64,000 nt of DNA from CAYMUL01 sp964393605 (GTDB lineage Bacteria; Bacteroidota; Ignavibacteria; Ignavibacteriales; Ignavibacteriaceae). Within the stretch, counting starts at the first letter, position 1, and each line of letters opens with the position of its first letter. The notes below the pieces were generated by a model. It worked only from the letters and a program-made list of their open reading frames with translations. It was not told where the DNA came from and made no database searches. The stretch covers positions 1 through 64,000 of the forward strand of contig CAYMUL010000012.1 in NCBI GenBank assembly GCA_964393605.1. Reading direction: 5' to 3'. A program made the translations under genes and the position numbers. Positions 17,955-26,848 of this stretch are shown here, piece after piece.

Positions 17955-18593
17955 ATGAAAAAAGTTGAATTAAGTGCAAACGTTAGAAAAGAATTTAGCA
18001 AGTCGGCTAAAACAAAACTCAGAAATTCCGGTTTCGTGCCGGGAGTTTTTTATTCCCGAACAGATGATGTAGTTTCATTCTATGTTCCGGAAACACACAT
18101 TAACCCGCTCGTCTTCACATCTGAAGCACACGTAATAGAATTAAAACTTGATGACGGTACAAGCCATGACTGTATCTTAAAAGATATTCAGTTCGATCCG
18201 GTTACCGATAGAGTAATACATTTTGATTTACTCGGCTTGATTAAAGGAGAAACAATTGCTATCGATCTTCCTTTAAGTTTTGTCGGTTCACCCGTTGGTG
18301 TAAGAGAGGGAGGACAACTGCAGGTTTATTTGCACAAAGTGCATGTTGAGTGTTTGCCCTCAGATATTCCTGAACATCTTGAAGTGAACATTGCAGATTT
18401 GAAATTGGGGCATTCGATTCACGTGCGCGACTTATCTTTTGAAAACATAAAAATTCTAACATCACCCGAAACATCATTAGTTGGTGTTGCTGTTCCTCGA
18501 ACTGCTGAAGAACCTACTGCTACTGCTGATGTTGCGGCTCCGGCTGAACCGGAAGTTATCGCCAAAGGAAAAGAAAAATCTGCTGAAGAATAG
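17955..18593 (+). CDS. rplY: 50S ribosomal protein L25, long Ctc form
   Basis: 212 residues: an L25 5S-rRNA-binding domain (residues 1-95, NVRKEFSKSAKTKLRNSGFVPGVFYS) plus the TL5/Ctc C-terminal beta domain (about 100-185), and an Ala/Glu/Pro-rich tail (from about 187). This two-domain form is the general-stress Ctc type found in most bacteria outside the gamma-proteobacteria. GGAG lies eight bases before the ATG (ATACGGAGAAAAGT). Followed within 3 bp by pth. Confidence 0.95.
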   Translation: MKKVELSANVRKEFSKSAKTKLRNSGFVPGVFYSRTDDVVSFYVPETHINPLVFTSEAHVIELKLDDGTSHDCILKDIQFDPVTDRVIHFDLLGLIKGETIAIDLPLSFVGSPVGVREGGQLQVYLHKVHVECLPSDIPEHLEVNIADLKLGHSIHVRDLSFENIKILTSPETSLVGVAVPRTAEEPTATADVAAPAEPEVIAKGKEKSAEE

Positions 18594-18596
18594 CTT

Positions 18597-19208
18597 GTGA
18601 AAGTTGTTGTTGGTATTGGCAATCCCGGTTCGCGTTATGCAAAGACACGGCACAATATTGGTTTTATGAGTTTAGATTTTTTTGCCGCCAAACATGATCT
18701 TAATTTCATTCCATCTAAAGGAGATTATTATCATGCTTCCGATTTCGAAAATTCTTTTACGTTGATTAAACCGACAACCTACGTCAACAATTCCGGAAAT
18801 GCAGTTTCTCATTTCACGAATGAGAACAATGTTTCCGCGAATGACCTTTTGGTGGTTTATGACGATCTGAATTTACCGCTCGGTGAAGTGAGAGTCCGAT
18901 TGTCCGGCGGAGATGGCGGACACAATGGCATTCACTCAATCATCTATTCTCTGCAAACCGAAAAATTTTCAAGAATCAGACTTGGCATCGGGAATGATTT
19001 TTCGCATGGACAAATGGCAGATTATGTTTTGAGCGAGTTTAATCCCGACGAAACAGAAACATTACATAAAGTTTTACAAAGAACAAATTTATTGATTGAA
19101 AAATTTCTTTCCGGCGGCGCTAAAGCTATGCTTGACGAAAATAGCAAACTCAATCAAATCAGTAATTCAACCGAACAAAATATCGAGAATACAATAAGGA
19201 GAGATTAA
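18597..19208 (+). CDS. pth: Peptidyl-tRNA hydrolase
   Basis: 203 residues. Releases peptides from peptidyl-tRNA dropped by ribosomes. KVVVGIGNPGSRYAKTRHNIGF at the N-terminus contains the catalytic His19; KPTTYVNNSG, VVYDDLNLPLGEVRVR with the conserved Asp, and GGDGGHNGIHSI are all present. Start is GTG at 18597, three bases after the rplY stop; no ATG fits. The C-terminal 25 residues after LSGGAKAML are a family-extra tail. TAATG overlap with hppA. Confidence 0.96.
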   Translation: MKVVVGIGNPGSRYAKTRHNIGFMSLDFFAAKHDLNFIPSKGDYYHASDFENSFTLIKPTTYVNNSGNAVSHFTNENNVSANDLLVVYDDLNLPLGEVRVRLSGGDGGHNGIHSIIYSLQTEKFSRIRLGIGNDFSHGQMADYVLSEFNPDETETLHKVLQRTNLLIEKFLSGGAKAMLDENSKLNQISNSTEQNIENTIRRD

Positions 19209-21415
19209 TGGATTTAATTTTATATCTACTGCCCGGTTTCGGCATATTAGGACTCATTTACACATTTTGGAAATCATCATGGATTGCCAAACTTGAAGTC
19301 GGAACCGAAAAAATGAAAAAAATTTCCAACCATATCGCCGAAGGCGCAATGGCATTTCTAAAGGCAGAATATAAAGTACTTGCCGTTTTTGTCATAACTG
19401 TTGCTATTTTGCTTGCGGTTTCGGGAATGAATTCCGAAAGCTCGCATCCACTTGTTGCACTTTCATTTGTAGTTGGTGCGTTTTGTTCTGCACTTGCAGG
19501 CTTTATTGGTATGAGGGTTGCAACTAAAGCAAACGTTAGAACAACAAATGCCGCGCGCACAAGTCTTGGTAAAGCTTTAGAAGTCGCATTCGCCGGCGGT
19601 TCGGTGATGGGGCTTGGCGTTGTTGGGCTTGGCGTTTTAGGATTAAGCGTTTTGTTCATCATTTACTCAGGGATGTTTGGGGTTGATACTTTCGAGAACT
19701 TGACAAAGGTAATAACAATTTTAACAGGGTTTTCTTTTGGTGCATCTTCGATTGCTTTATTCGCGCGCGTTGGCGGCGGCATCTATACTAAAGCGGCTGA
19801 TGTGGGCGCTGACCTCGTCGGTAAAGTTGAAGCCGGCATTCCTGAAGATCATCCTCTCAACCCTGCAACAATTGCAGATAACGTTGGAGATAATGTTGGC
19901 GACGTAGCCGGAATGGGTGCCGATCTTTTTGAATCATATGTCGGCGCGATAGTCGGAACGATGGTACTCGGCGCAGTCTTTATTAATGTTGAAGCATTTC
20001 AAACAAGTTTCAACGGACTCGGTGCGGTTCTTCTTCCACTCGTTATTGCCGCAATCGGAATTGTGATGTCAATCCTCGGAACATTCTTAGTAAGAGTTAA
20101 AGAAGGCGGTAATCCGCAAAAAGCATTAAATATGGGAGAGTTTGGCTCTTCTGCTTTCATGATTGTTGCTCTCTGGTTTATCATCAAATGGATGTTGCCG
20201 GAAACATGGTCTTTCGCAGATCCTTTATATCACGATGCTCAGGGACAACCAATCGTTCGTGAGATGACCTCGACAGGAGTTTTCTTTGCTTCTGCAATCG
20301 GATTGATTGCAGGTCTCTTAATCGGAATGATTACAGAACATTACACAGGCACGGGGAAAAAGCCGGTAATCGGAATTTCACAACAATCAGTTACAGGCGC
20401 CGCAACCAATATCATTGCGGGTTTGAGCGTTGGTATGATTTCAACGGCATTGCCGATTTTAGTTCTCGCTTTTGCAATTATTGGCGCATTTGAATTCGGT
20501 GGATTGTATGGAATTGCAATCGCCGCTGTAGGTATGCTTTCAAATCTCGGGATTCAATTAGCAGTTGATGCATACGGACCAATCTCGGACAACGCGGGCG
20601 GAATTGCCGAAATGTCTGAACTCCCTAAAGATGTTCGACAAAAGACAGATAAACTCGATGCTGTTGGAAATACAACTGCCGCAATCGGAAAAGGATTTGC
20701 AATCGGTTCTGCGGCGCTCACCGCGCTCGCATTATTCGGCGCATTTATGACTGCCGCCGATATAAAATCGATTGATATTTCACAGGCAAAAGTTATGTCA
20801 GGTTTATTCATCGGTGCAATGATTCCGTTTCTGTTTTCTGCATTGGCAATGCAAGCTGTCGGTCGCGCGGCAATGTCTATGATTCAAGAAGTTCGCAGAC
20901 AATTTGCTTCAATTCCAAAACTAAAAGCCGCATTGGAAGTGATGAAAAAGAATGATGGAAAAGATCAGCATGATTGGTCTGCCGATGATAAAAAAGTTTT
21001 TGAAGATGCCGATGGTGCTGCCGAATATGGAAAGTGTGTCGAGATTTCAACTAAAGCGGCAATCAGAGAAATGGTTATTCCCGGATTGCTCGCAGTAATT
21101 ATTCCTGTAGTCACCGGATTCCTCGGAAATAAAGAAATGCTCGGCGGATTAATTGCCGGTGTAACCGTTTCTGGTGTGTTGATGGCTATCTTCCAGGCAA
21201 ATGCAGGCGGCGCATGGGATAATGCTAAGAAGATGTTTGAAGAAGGAATAGAATTTAACGGTCAAAAATATTTTAAAGGATCGGATGCGCATAAAGCCGC
21301 TGTTGTCGGTGATACAGTTGGCGATCCTTTCAAAGATACTTCAGGACCATCATTAAATATTTTACTAAAACTCATGTCGGTTGTATCGTTAGTGATAGCA
21401 CCGCTAATTAAATAA
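19208..21415 (+). CDS. hppA: Membrane-bound ion-pumping pyrophosphatase, K+-dependent type
   Basis: 735 residues and about 16 membrane helices. Hydrolyses pyrophosphate to pump H+ and/or Na+ across the inner membrane. The substrate site GGGIYTKAADVGADLVGKVE is at 189-208, followed by DNVGDNVGDVAGMGADLFESY. The motif GNTTAAIGKGFAIGSA at 487-502 has Ala491 where K+-independent pumps carry Lys, so this should be a K+-requiring enzyme. I cannot decide between Na+ and H+ pumping by eye. It overlaps pth by one base; a compact GC-rich hairpin follows before rpsF. Confidence 0.95.
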   Translation: MDLILYLLPGFGILGLIYTFWKSSWIAKLEVGTEKMKKISNHIAEGAMAFLKAEYKVLAVFVITVAILLAVSGMNSESSHPLVALSFVVGAFCSALAGFIGMRVATKANVRTTNAARTSLGKALEVAFAGGSVMGLGVVGLGVLGLSVLFIIYSGMFGVDTFENLTKVITILTGFSFGASSIALFARVGGGIYTKAADVGADLVGKVEAGIPEDHPLNPATIADNVGDNVGDVAGMGADLFESYVGAIVGTMVLGAVFINVEAFQTSFNGLGAVLLPLVIAAIGIVMSILGTFLVRVKEGGNPQKALNMGEFGSSAFMIVALWFIIKWMLPETWSFADPLYHDAQGQPIVREMTSTGVFFASAIGLIAGLLIGMITEHYTGTGKKPVIGISQQSVTGAATNIIAGLSVGMISTALPILVLAFAIIGAFEFGGLYGIAIAAVGMLSNLGIQLAVDAYGPISDNAGGIAEMSELPKDVRQKTDKLDAVGNTTAAIGKGFAIGSAALTALALFGAFMTAADIKSIDISQAKVMSGLFIGAMIPFLFSALAMQAVGRAAMSMIQEVRRQFASIPKLKAALEVMKKNDGKDQHDWSADDKKVFEDADGAAEYGKCVEISTKAAIREMVIPGLLAVIIPVVTGFLGNKEMLGGLIAGVTVSGVLMAIFQANAGGAWDNAKKMFEEGIEFNGQKYFKGSDAHKAAVVGDTVGDPFKDTSGPSLNILLKLMSVVSLVIAPLIK

Positions 21416-21435
21416 TTAATTTATTCACAAATCCT

Positions 21436-21454
21436 TCCCGCGAGAAACGCGGGA
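21436..21454 (+). promoter_or_regulatory. Hairpin in the rpsF leader
   Basis: A perfect 7-bp stem TCCCGCG / CGCGGGA around the loop AGAAA, in AT-rich surroundings, 22 bases before the rpsF ATG. No U-run follows, so it is not a standard terminator for hppA. A regulatory role in the S6 leader (an S6:S18 complex binding site occurs in many bacteria) is possible but not shown. Confidence 0.5.
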
Positions 21455-21476
21455 CGTAAAGCTCAAAGGAGTAAAA

Positions 21477-21884
21477 ATGAGAAAAAACATATATGAAAGC
21501 ATGGCGATAATCGATCCCGTGCTCGAAGATGATCAAGCTGAAGAGATCATCAAAAAAATCTCCGAGACCATCGAACAAAACGGTGGAACCATAAGAGAAA
21601 TCGATAAGTGGGGAAGAAGACGATTAACATTTCCTATTAAGAAAAGCAAAATGGGAAATTATGTTGTCATTCAATTCGAAGCCCCAACAAACTCCGTAAC
21701 CGTTCTTGAAAGATGGTATCGTTTAAATGAATCGATATTAAGATTTCTTACAATCACACTTCCTCCCAATGCACTTCAACATTTTGAAGAATTGAAAACA
21801 AAGAAGATTGAAATTGTTGAAGAAGTTTTAGTCGATCCTGAAACTGTAATACCGGATATTCCGGACGTTCCTTCGGAAGAATAA
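21477..21884 (+). CDS. rpsF: 30S ribosomal protein S6
   Basis: 135 residues. The S6 fold is clear: RKNIYESMAIIDPVLEDD, then DKWGRRRLTFPIKK, GNYVVIQFEAP and ERWYRLNESILRFLTI. An acidic 35-residue C-terminal tail follows the core domain. A strong ribosome site (AAAGGAG at 21465) precedes the ATG. It begins the universal rpsF-ssb-rpsR-rplI group. Confidence 0.97.
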   Translation: MRKNIYESMAIIDPVLEDDQAEEIIKKISETIEQNGGTIREIDKWGRRRLTFPIKKSKMGNYVVIQFEAPTNSVTVLERWYRLNESILRFLTITLPPNALQHFEELKTKKIEIVEEVLVDPETVIPDIPDVPSEE

Positions 21885-21906
21885 GAATTTTTATTAGGAG
21901 TTTGAA

Positions 21907-22407
21907 ATGGCTGAATTGAAAATGCCTGAGATGAATTATGTTATGATTGCCGGAAATCTTACGAAAGATCCAGTTTATAGAAATACAAGCGGAGGAACTC
22001 CGGTTGTCAATTTCACTCTCGCTTCCAACAGAAAATTTAAGGATAGCACCAACCAATGGCAGGAAGATGTCTGTTTTATCGGCGTTGTTGCATGGAACAG
22101 ATTAGCCTCAAGTTGTAGGGATAAACTTAAAAAAGGAAGCGCAGTATTGATTGATGGTGAACTGCAAAGCCGAAGCTGGAAAAGTGATGATGGTTCGAGC
22201 AGAAGCGTAATTGAAATCAAGGCGCGAAGAATTCAGTTTCTCAATCGCAAATCTAAAAACGGAAATGAAGTTGATGATAGTGTTATCATCGAAGATTCCG
22301 ATTTAGATTTTGAAGACGATGAAGAAGAATTTTCAGACGAAACTTTTGATAAATTTCTTACCCCCGAAGAATCACAATTGTTAAAAAATTCCAATAATAA
22401 TCAATAA
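21907..22407 (+). CDS. ssb: Single-stranded DNA-binding protein
   Basis: 166 residues. OB-fold of residues 8-115: NYVMIAGNLTKDPVYR, VVNFTLASNRKF, VCFIGVVAWNRLA, KKGSAVLIDGELQSRSW and IEIKARRIQFL. The C-terminal half is short and acidic (DSDLDFEDDEEEFSDE). The usual C-terminal tip that recruits repair proteins (DDDIPF type) is missing; the protein ends KNSNNNQ. It is between rpsF and rpsR as usual, so it is the housekeeping copy by position. AGGAG lies eight bases upstream of the ATG. Confidence 0.94.
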   Translation: MAELKMPEMNYVMIAGNLTKDPVYRNTSGGTPVVNFTLASNRKFKDSTNQWQEDVCFIGVVAWNRLASSCRDKLKKGSAVLIDGELQSRSWKSDDGSSRSVIEIKARRIQFLNRKSKNGNEVDDSVIIEDSDLDFEDDEEEFSDETFDKFLTPEESQLLKNSNNNQ

Positions 22408-22416
22408 GGTTTGAAC

Positions 22417-22638
22417 ATGTTAAAACAAAAAAGAATTTGTAAGTTTACACAAGCCGGTGTTAAATATATCGATTACAAAGATGTAAAAACTCTTCAGCGG
22501 TTTATTTCCGAACAAGGAAAAATTATCCCACGAAGAATTACCGGCACAACAGCTAAATATCATCGTGAATTGCAGGTAGCAATTAAAAGAGCCAGACACA
22601 TGGCGTTGCTTCCATATGTTAACGATGCTGTAAGATAA
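22417..22638 (+). CDS. rpsR: 30S ribosomal protein S18
   Basis: 73 residues from ATG 22417, which has AAGG at 22406-22409; an in-frame TTG at 22411 lies too close to it. Core: KRICKFTQAGVKYIDYKD, LQRFISEQGKIIPRRITGT and the KYHRELQVAIKRARHMALLP motif that contacts 16S rRNA. Follows ssb by 9 bp and precedes rplI by 11 bp. Confidence 0.96.
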   Translation: MLKQKRICKFTQAGVKYIDYKDVKTLQRFISEQGKIIPRRITGTTAKYHRELQVAIKRARHMALLPYVNDAVR

Positions 22639-22649
22639 AGGAGCATAAA

Positions 22650-23093
22650 ATGAAAGTAATATTAAGACAGAACTTAGACAAACTCGGTCAAATTGGCGAT
22701 GTTGTAAATGTTAAAGAAGGTTATGCTTTAAATTATCTCATCCCGAGAAAATATGCATATGCCGCGCTCGATGGAAACATTGCCGCATTGAACGAAGAGA
22801 AAAAACATCTTGAAAAGAAAAGGATGAATGAAATTCATGATGCGGAAAAAATTGCCGCCGATCTTGATAAAATTTCAATCACTATTCCGGCTCAAGTTGG
22901 TGAAGAAGATAAAATTTTTGGCGCCATCACTACTCAAATGATTGCGGACGGTTTGAAAGAAAAAGGTTACGAGATTGATAAACGAAAACTCGAACTTGAC
23001 GAACCGATTAAAACACTCGGCATTTTTACAGTGAATGTAAAATTGCACTCAAGTGTTAACGCAAAAATTAAAGTTTGGGTTGTCAGAGAATAG
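22650..23093 (+). CDS. rplI: 50S ribosomal protein L9
   Basis: 147 residues. N-terminal rRNA-binding domain with KVILRQNLDKLGQIGDVVNVKEGYALNYLIP at residues 2-32, a linker helix rich in charged residues (40-75) and the C-terminal domain (EEDKIFGAIT, to the end). AAAGGAG lies just upstream of the ATG. Last gene of its operon; a strong terminator follows at 23115. Confidence 0.96.
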   Translation: MKVILRQNLDKLGQIGDVVNVKEGYALNYLIPRKYAYAALDGNIAALNEEKKHLEKKRMNEIHDAEKIAADLDKISITIPAQVGEEDKIFGAITTQMIADGLKEKGYEIDKRKLELDEPIKTLGIFTVNVKLHSSVNAKIKVWVVRE

Positions 23094-23114
23094 CCGCCGC
23101 GCTATTTAAAACAG

Positions 23115-23156
23115 AAAGAGGTTTCTCATTTAATTTTGAGAAACCTCTTTTTTTTT
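23115..23156 (+). terminator. Rho-independent terminator of the rpsF-rplI operon
   Basis: A perfect 14-bp stem (AAAGAGGTTTCTCA / TGAGAAACCTCTTT, 23115-23128 and 23137-23150) with an 8-base loop, followed by six more T. The A-rich left arm gives T's on the minus strand as well, so it may also end rpmB transcription. Confidence 0.94.
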
Positions 23157-23168
23157 CAATACAAAAAA

Positions 23169-23408
23169 TTAATGAACAGAAACTTTCTTTTCATTAATCA
23201 TTTTTGCCAAATCGGAAGTACCGTTCTTGGCAATAGTTTTGATTGCCCTTGCAGTTAATTTTACTGTTACAAATCGGTTCAATTCCTGAACCCAAATTCT
23301 TTTCTTCTGCAAATTAGGAAGAAATCTTCTTTTCGTTCTGTTGTGAGCATGCGATACATTGTTCCCAACCATCGGTGTCGTTCCGGTAATTTCACATCTT
23401 CTTGACAT
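23169..23408 (-). CDS. rpmB: 50S ribosomal protein L28
   Basis: 79 residues. MSRRCEITGTTPMVGNNVSHAHNRTKRRF start, then NLQKKRIWVQELNRFVTVKLTARAIKTI, the standard L28 pattern. It is convergent with rplI. The zinc-binding cysteine pairs of some L28 forms are absent (only Cys5 is present). Confidence 0.95.
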   Translation of the reverse strand: MSRRCEITGTTPMVGNNVSHAHNRTKRRFLPNLQKKRIWVQELNRFVTVKLTARAIKTIAKNGTSDLAKMINEKKVSVH

Positions 23409-23440
23409 AATTGTTCTCTCTATTTTTCAAATTTGAATGC

Positions 23441-23448
23441 CAAATATA
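23441..23448 (-). promoter_or_regulatory. Bacteroidetes-type -7 box before rpmB
   Basis: TATATTTG on the minus strand, 33 bases upstream of the rpmB start, matches the TAnnTTTG element of Bacteroidetes housekeeping promoters. No clear -33 element is seen. Confidence 0.4.
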
Positions 23449-23524
23449 GCCCTTCGGTCTAAAAAAAATAAGAAAAAAATTCCGGCTGATTCAAAAAAAA
23501 TCTCTTAAAGAAATAAGGTTTATC

Positions 23525-23552
23525 TTGACTTTCATGCGGGAGATTTTAACTT
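23525..23552 (+). promoter_or_regulatory. Promoter of tsaC
   Basis: TTGACT at 23525-23530 and TAACTT at 23547-23552 with a 16-base spacer, about 50 bp before the tsaC ATG. Confidence 0.45.
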
Positions 23553-23600
23553 GTAAATGAAAATAATTAATACTCTTTTACAATTATATTCGAGGTAATT

Positions 23601-24218
23601 ATGGAATATTATGAACTTCATCCCGTCAGTCCACAACTAAGATTTATCAATAAAGCTGTAGATACTTTACGTAATGGCGGCATCATCATCTATCCAACAG
23701 ATACGCTTTACGGCATCGGTTGCGACATATTTAACAAAGAAGCACTTGAAAAAGTTTTCGCAATTAAAAGCGAAAGTAGACAGAAGTTATTAAGTTTTGT
23801 TTGTCCGGATTTGAAAAACATCGCACAATATGCGAAAGTTTCCGATTACGCCTACAGAACAATGAAGCATTTACTTCCCGGTCCGTACACATTTATTTTG
23901 CCCGCCGCAAAAGAAGTTCCGAAAAAATTGTGGAGTAAAAGGAAAACAGTTGGCATCAGAGTGCCGAATAATAGTATCTCGCTCTCGTTGGTACGTGAGT
24001 TGGGCAACCCAATAATCAGCACTTCTGTAACTAATCGAAGTGGCGAGGTTCTCACCGATCCGGAAGAGATCAAATCTATTTTTAATTCTTCAATAGATTT
24101 AATGTTGTCGGTCGGACATTTAGCCGGAGAGCCATCGAGCGTAATTGATTTGAGTAACGAGCAACCCGAAATTGTGCGTGTCGGTGCCGGAGATATTTCA
24201 CTTTTTCAGGAAGCGTAA
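23601..24218 (+). CDS. tsaC: L-threonylcarbamoyladenylate synthase (TsaC/YrdC family)
   Basis: 205 residues. Makes threonylcarbamoyl-AMP for the t6A modification of tRNAs. YrdC-domain marks: GGIIIYPTDTLYGIGCDI at 26-43, IKSESRQKLLSF with the KxR region, LLPGPYTFIL, VGIRVPNN and a Ser/Thr-rich STSVTNRSGE. It is the short form without the Sua5 C-terminal domain. ATG with GAGGTAATT upstream. It stands alone; the next 380 bp hold no gene. Confidence 0.94.
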   Translation: MEYYELHPVSPQLRFINKAVDTLRNGGIIIYPTDTLYGIGCDIFNKEALEKVFAIKSESRQKLLSFVCPDLKNIAQYAKVSDYAYRTMKHLLPGPYTFILPAAKEVPKKLWSKRKTVGIRVPNNSISLSLVRELGNPIISTSVTNRSGEVLTDPEEIKSIFNSSIDLMLSVGHLAGEPSSVIDLSNEQPEIVRVGAGDISLFQEA

Positions 24219-24610
24219 GGATATACAGCAATCGATTAGTTTAAGTTGAATGAACGGTTAAGAAGTTGTAGTAATGAATTTACGACCGAGTTTATTAATT
24301 GTCCATCGAGTATCAAGCCGATGAGTTTAATATTAAACGACGCCTCCTCCGCATTTATTTAGAGTGAAAGTCCAGTGTTGAAATGAGAATGAATTATGAA
24401 CAGCAAAATGATAGAACTCCCCTCATGCTTGCAGTTAGATTCAGAGAAGTTTATTCTTTGCACACTGATTTATGTATTTACCAAAACCGAAATTTATGTC
24501 ATCCAAAATTATGATAGAAAACTATAACCGACCCAAGTGGATAAAGTTATTTAAAATATTATTCCATATAGAGCAACTACAAATAGGGGAAATTCCGGTT
24601 GAATAACTCT
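24219..24610 (+). other. Intergenic stretch without a recognisable gene
   Basis: About 390 bp between tsaC and the broken AlbA_2 gene. The longest readable frame is 43 codons (24396-24527) with no ribosome site and no family. No tRNA, terminator or direct repeat is visible. It may be debris from the event that brought the AlbA_2 gene. Confidence 0.5.
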
Positions 24611-26056
24611 ATGGAAATATTTAACTCTCCTGAGGGGCGAAAAATTGAATTTAAATCTCATATGCCTTCCGGGCTTCAAATTGAAAAAACAGCTATTGCA
24701 TTCAGTAATGATGCAGGAGGCGATATTTATATCGGAATAGAAAACCAATCAAGAACGGTTATCGGCTTGCCGGAAAATGAACTGATTAAATTAGAAGAAA
24801 AAATTAGCAATCTTATTTACGAAAATTGTTACCCTACGATAATTCCGGATATACATTTCCAAAATTTGGAAGGAAAGCATATCATTATCATAAAAATTCA
24901 TGCAGGGAGTGTAACACCATATTACTTAAAATCTCTCGGCAAGGAAAAAGGAACTTTTATTCGTGTTGGCTCTTCAAACAAACTTGCCGATAGAGATATC
25001 ATTGAAGAACTCGAACGAAGAAAAAGAAATATCTCCTTCGACTCGATTCCTTTTTATGAAGCATCGATTGAAGAACTTGATTTAACATCGTTTACAAAAT
25101 TATATCATGAAAAAACCGGTAAAAAGATAAATACCTCTTCATTTTCAAAACTCGGCTTAATCAAAACAATAAACCAAAAAAAATACCCTTCTATATCCGC
25201 AATTCTACTTACAAGAGAAAGTAAACAACGCAACTTCCCTTACGCGAAAATTGAATGTGCGAGATTTAAAGGCGTCAAAACTGATACGACAATTGATTCT
25301 CTTACGATTGACGAAGCCGTTTGCCTTCAGCCAGATTTAGCTATCGCATTTGTTGAAAGAAATATTAAGAAAGGTTCTAAAATTGGTAGAGTTTATCGCG
25401 AAGAACGATGGGAATATCCTTTGCTTGCAATAAGAGAACTAATCATCAATGCCGTTATTCATCGTGATTATTCGCTACATGGCAAAGATATAAAAATTGC
25501 TCTCTTCGATGACTTGCTTGAGAAACAAGTCCAGGTACAATTCCTCCATCTATCGACTTAAATAATCTTACTTCGGGGCAATCTGAAATTAGAAACAAAA
25601 CTCTTGCACCTATTTTCAAAGAACTTCGATTAATCGAGCAATGGGGAACCGGCTTCAAAAAACTTTGCGATGAACTTAAAGATTATCCCGAGATAGAATT
25701 GAAATTCAATGAACCAGGTCTCACTTTTCAAGCACAGTTTATCAAGAAAAATTATAAACCCTCACACGAGAATGAAAGTAATCTTCAAATAATTAAACGT
25801 TCAAGTACCATCCAAGCACCATCCAAGTGCCATCCAAATCGAATTATTAGTGTTTTGTTCACAGCCTAAAACACGACTAGAAATTCACGCGAAGTTGGGA
25901 ATGAAAAATCGTAAATATGTTCGGGTTGAGATTTTAAAACCATTACTCGATAATGAACTATTAAGTTTGACTTTACGTGATAAACCCAGCAGCCCCAAAC
26001 AAAAATATATTCTTACCGAAAAAGGAAAATTACATGTGGAGAAATTGAACAGTTGA
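24611..26056 (+). pseudogene. AlbA_2 / RecG-like ATP-binding regulator, interrupted by two frameshifts
   Basis: Family: Schlafen-like AlbA_2 domain at the N-terminus (EGRKIEFKS, then AIAFSNDAGGDIYIGI near residues 33-48 from ATG 24611), a middle region ending in REERWEYPLLAIRELIINAVIHRDYS (ATPase-like motif), and a winged-helix end. Frame 1 runs to about 25523, where one A appears lost in GAGAAAC; restoring it continues as KTSPGTIPPSIDL, then GQSEIRNKTLAPIF and IEQWGTG, typical of the family. A second break occurs at 25800-25835, exactly in three tandem 11-bp units, after which VFCSQPKTRLEIHAKLGMKN gives the expected C-terminus. Start may instead be TTG 24599. Broken gene or phase-variable gene; a sequencing error is less likely because no neighbouring gene is broken. 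Confidence 0.82.
25802..25834 (+). repeat. Three tandem 11-bp units in the AlbA_2 gene
   Basis: CAAGTACCATC, CAAGCACCATC and CAAGTGCCATC, directly adjoining. The unit is not a multiple of three, so copy-number change shifts the frame. Four copies, or one, would join the upstream frame to the C-terminal frame. Confidence 0.9.
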
Positions 26057-26068
26057 TCGAGGAACGAT

Positions 26069-26842
26069 TCAACTTTCTCGATGCACAAAATTGGATGAAG
26101 CCTGTGCTAACGGCGTTAAAATAATTTCGTTTATATTCACGTGATGTGGTCTCGTCGCACAGAATAAAACTGCTTCGGCTACATCGTCTGGAGTTAATGG
26201 AGAAAGATTTCGATAAACATTCTTTGCTTTGTCAAAATCGCCATTGTAACGTACTAAACTAAATTCGGTTTCTACCATACCCGGATCAACAGAAGAAACT
26301 TTTACATATTTATCAAGCACATCAATACGCAATGCTTTGCTGATGGCTTTGACTGCAAACTTTGTTGCACAATAAACATTTCCCGCCGGATAAACATCAT
26401 GTCCCGCAGTGCTACCGATGTTAATGATATGCCCAAATTTTCTTTCAACCATCGACGGCAAAATTTCGCGGGTGATAAAGAGAAGTCCTTTCAAATTCGT
26501 ATCGATCATTTCTTCCCAATCCTCAATTTTTCCTTCGTGAAATTTATCAAGTCCCTTCCCCAAACCAGCGTTGTTGACGAGGATATCAATTCTTTTCCAT
26601 TCGTTCGGAAGTGAAGCGATTGCGTGCTTCACTTCATTGTGAGATTTGATGTTAAAATCCAAAACGATTGATGAAATATTGAACTCGGTTTTGAGTTTTT
26701 GTGAAAGCTCATCCAATCGCTCTTTTCTTCTTGCGGTTAAAATTAAATTTGCACCGCTTTCGGCAAATTTATACGCGCAAGATTTCCCGATGCCGCTTGA
26801 TGCACCGGTTATTAAAACATTTTTATCTTTTAATGAATTCAT
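26069..26842 (-). CDS. Short-chain dehydrogenase/reductase (YdfG-like)
   Basis: 257 residues, Rossmann fold. NAD(P)-binding motif NVLITGASSGIGKS at 8-21 with Arg38-Arg39 after the second strand, which suggests NADP; NNAGLG at 90-95; catalytic Ser144, Tyr157 and Lys161 (YCATK). The closest well-known group is YdfG-type 3-hydroxy acid / serine dehydrogenases (late motif PGMVETEFS), but the substrate cannot be read from the sequence. Convergent with the broken AlbA_2 gene, 12 bp apart. Probably in one transcript with the membrane protein and hexosaminidase upstream. Confidence 0.9.
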   Translation of the reverse strand: MNSLKDKNVLITGASSGIGKSCAYKFAESGANLILTARRKERLDELSQKLKTEFNISSIVLDFNIKSHNEVKHAIASLPNEWKRIDILVNNAGLGKGLDKFHEGKIEDWEEMIDTNLKGLLFITREILPSMVERKFGHIINIGSTAGHDVYPAGNVYCATKFAVKAISKALRIDVLDKYVKVSSVDPGMVETEFSLVRYNGDFDKAKNVYRNLSPLTPDDVAEAVLFCATRPHHVNINEIILTPLAQASSNFVHRES

Positions 26843-26848
26843 TAATTG

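Noticed and set aside
24396..24527. 43-codon frame in the gap after tsaC
   Set aside because: No ribosome site, no family resemblance and length expected by chance in AT-rich DNA.
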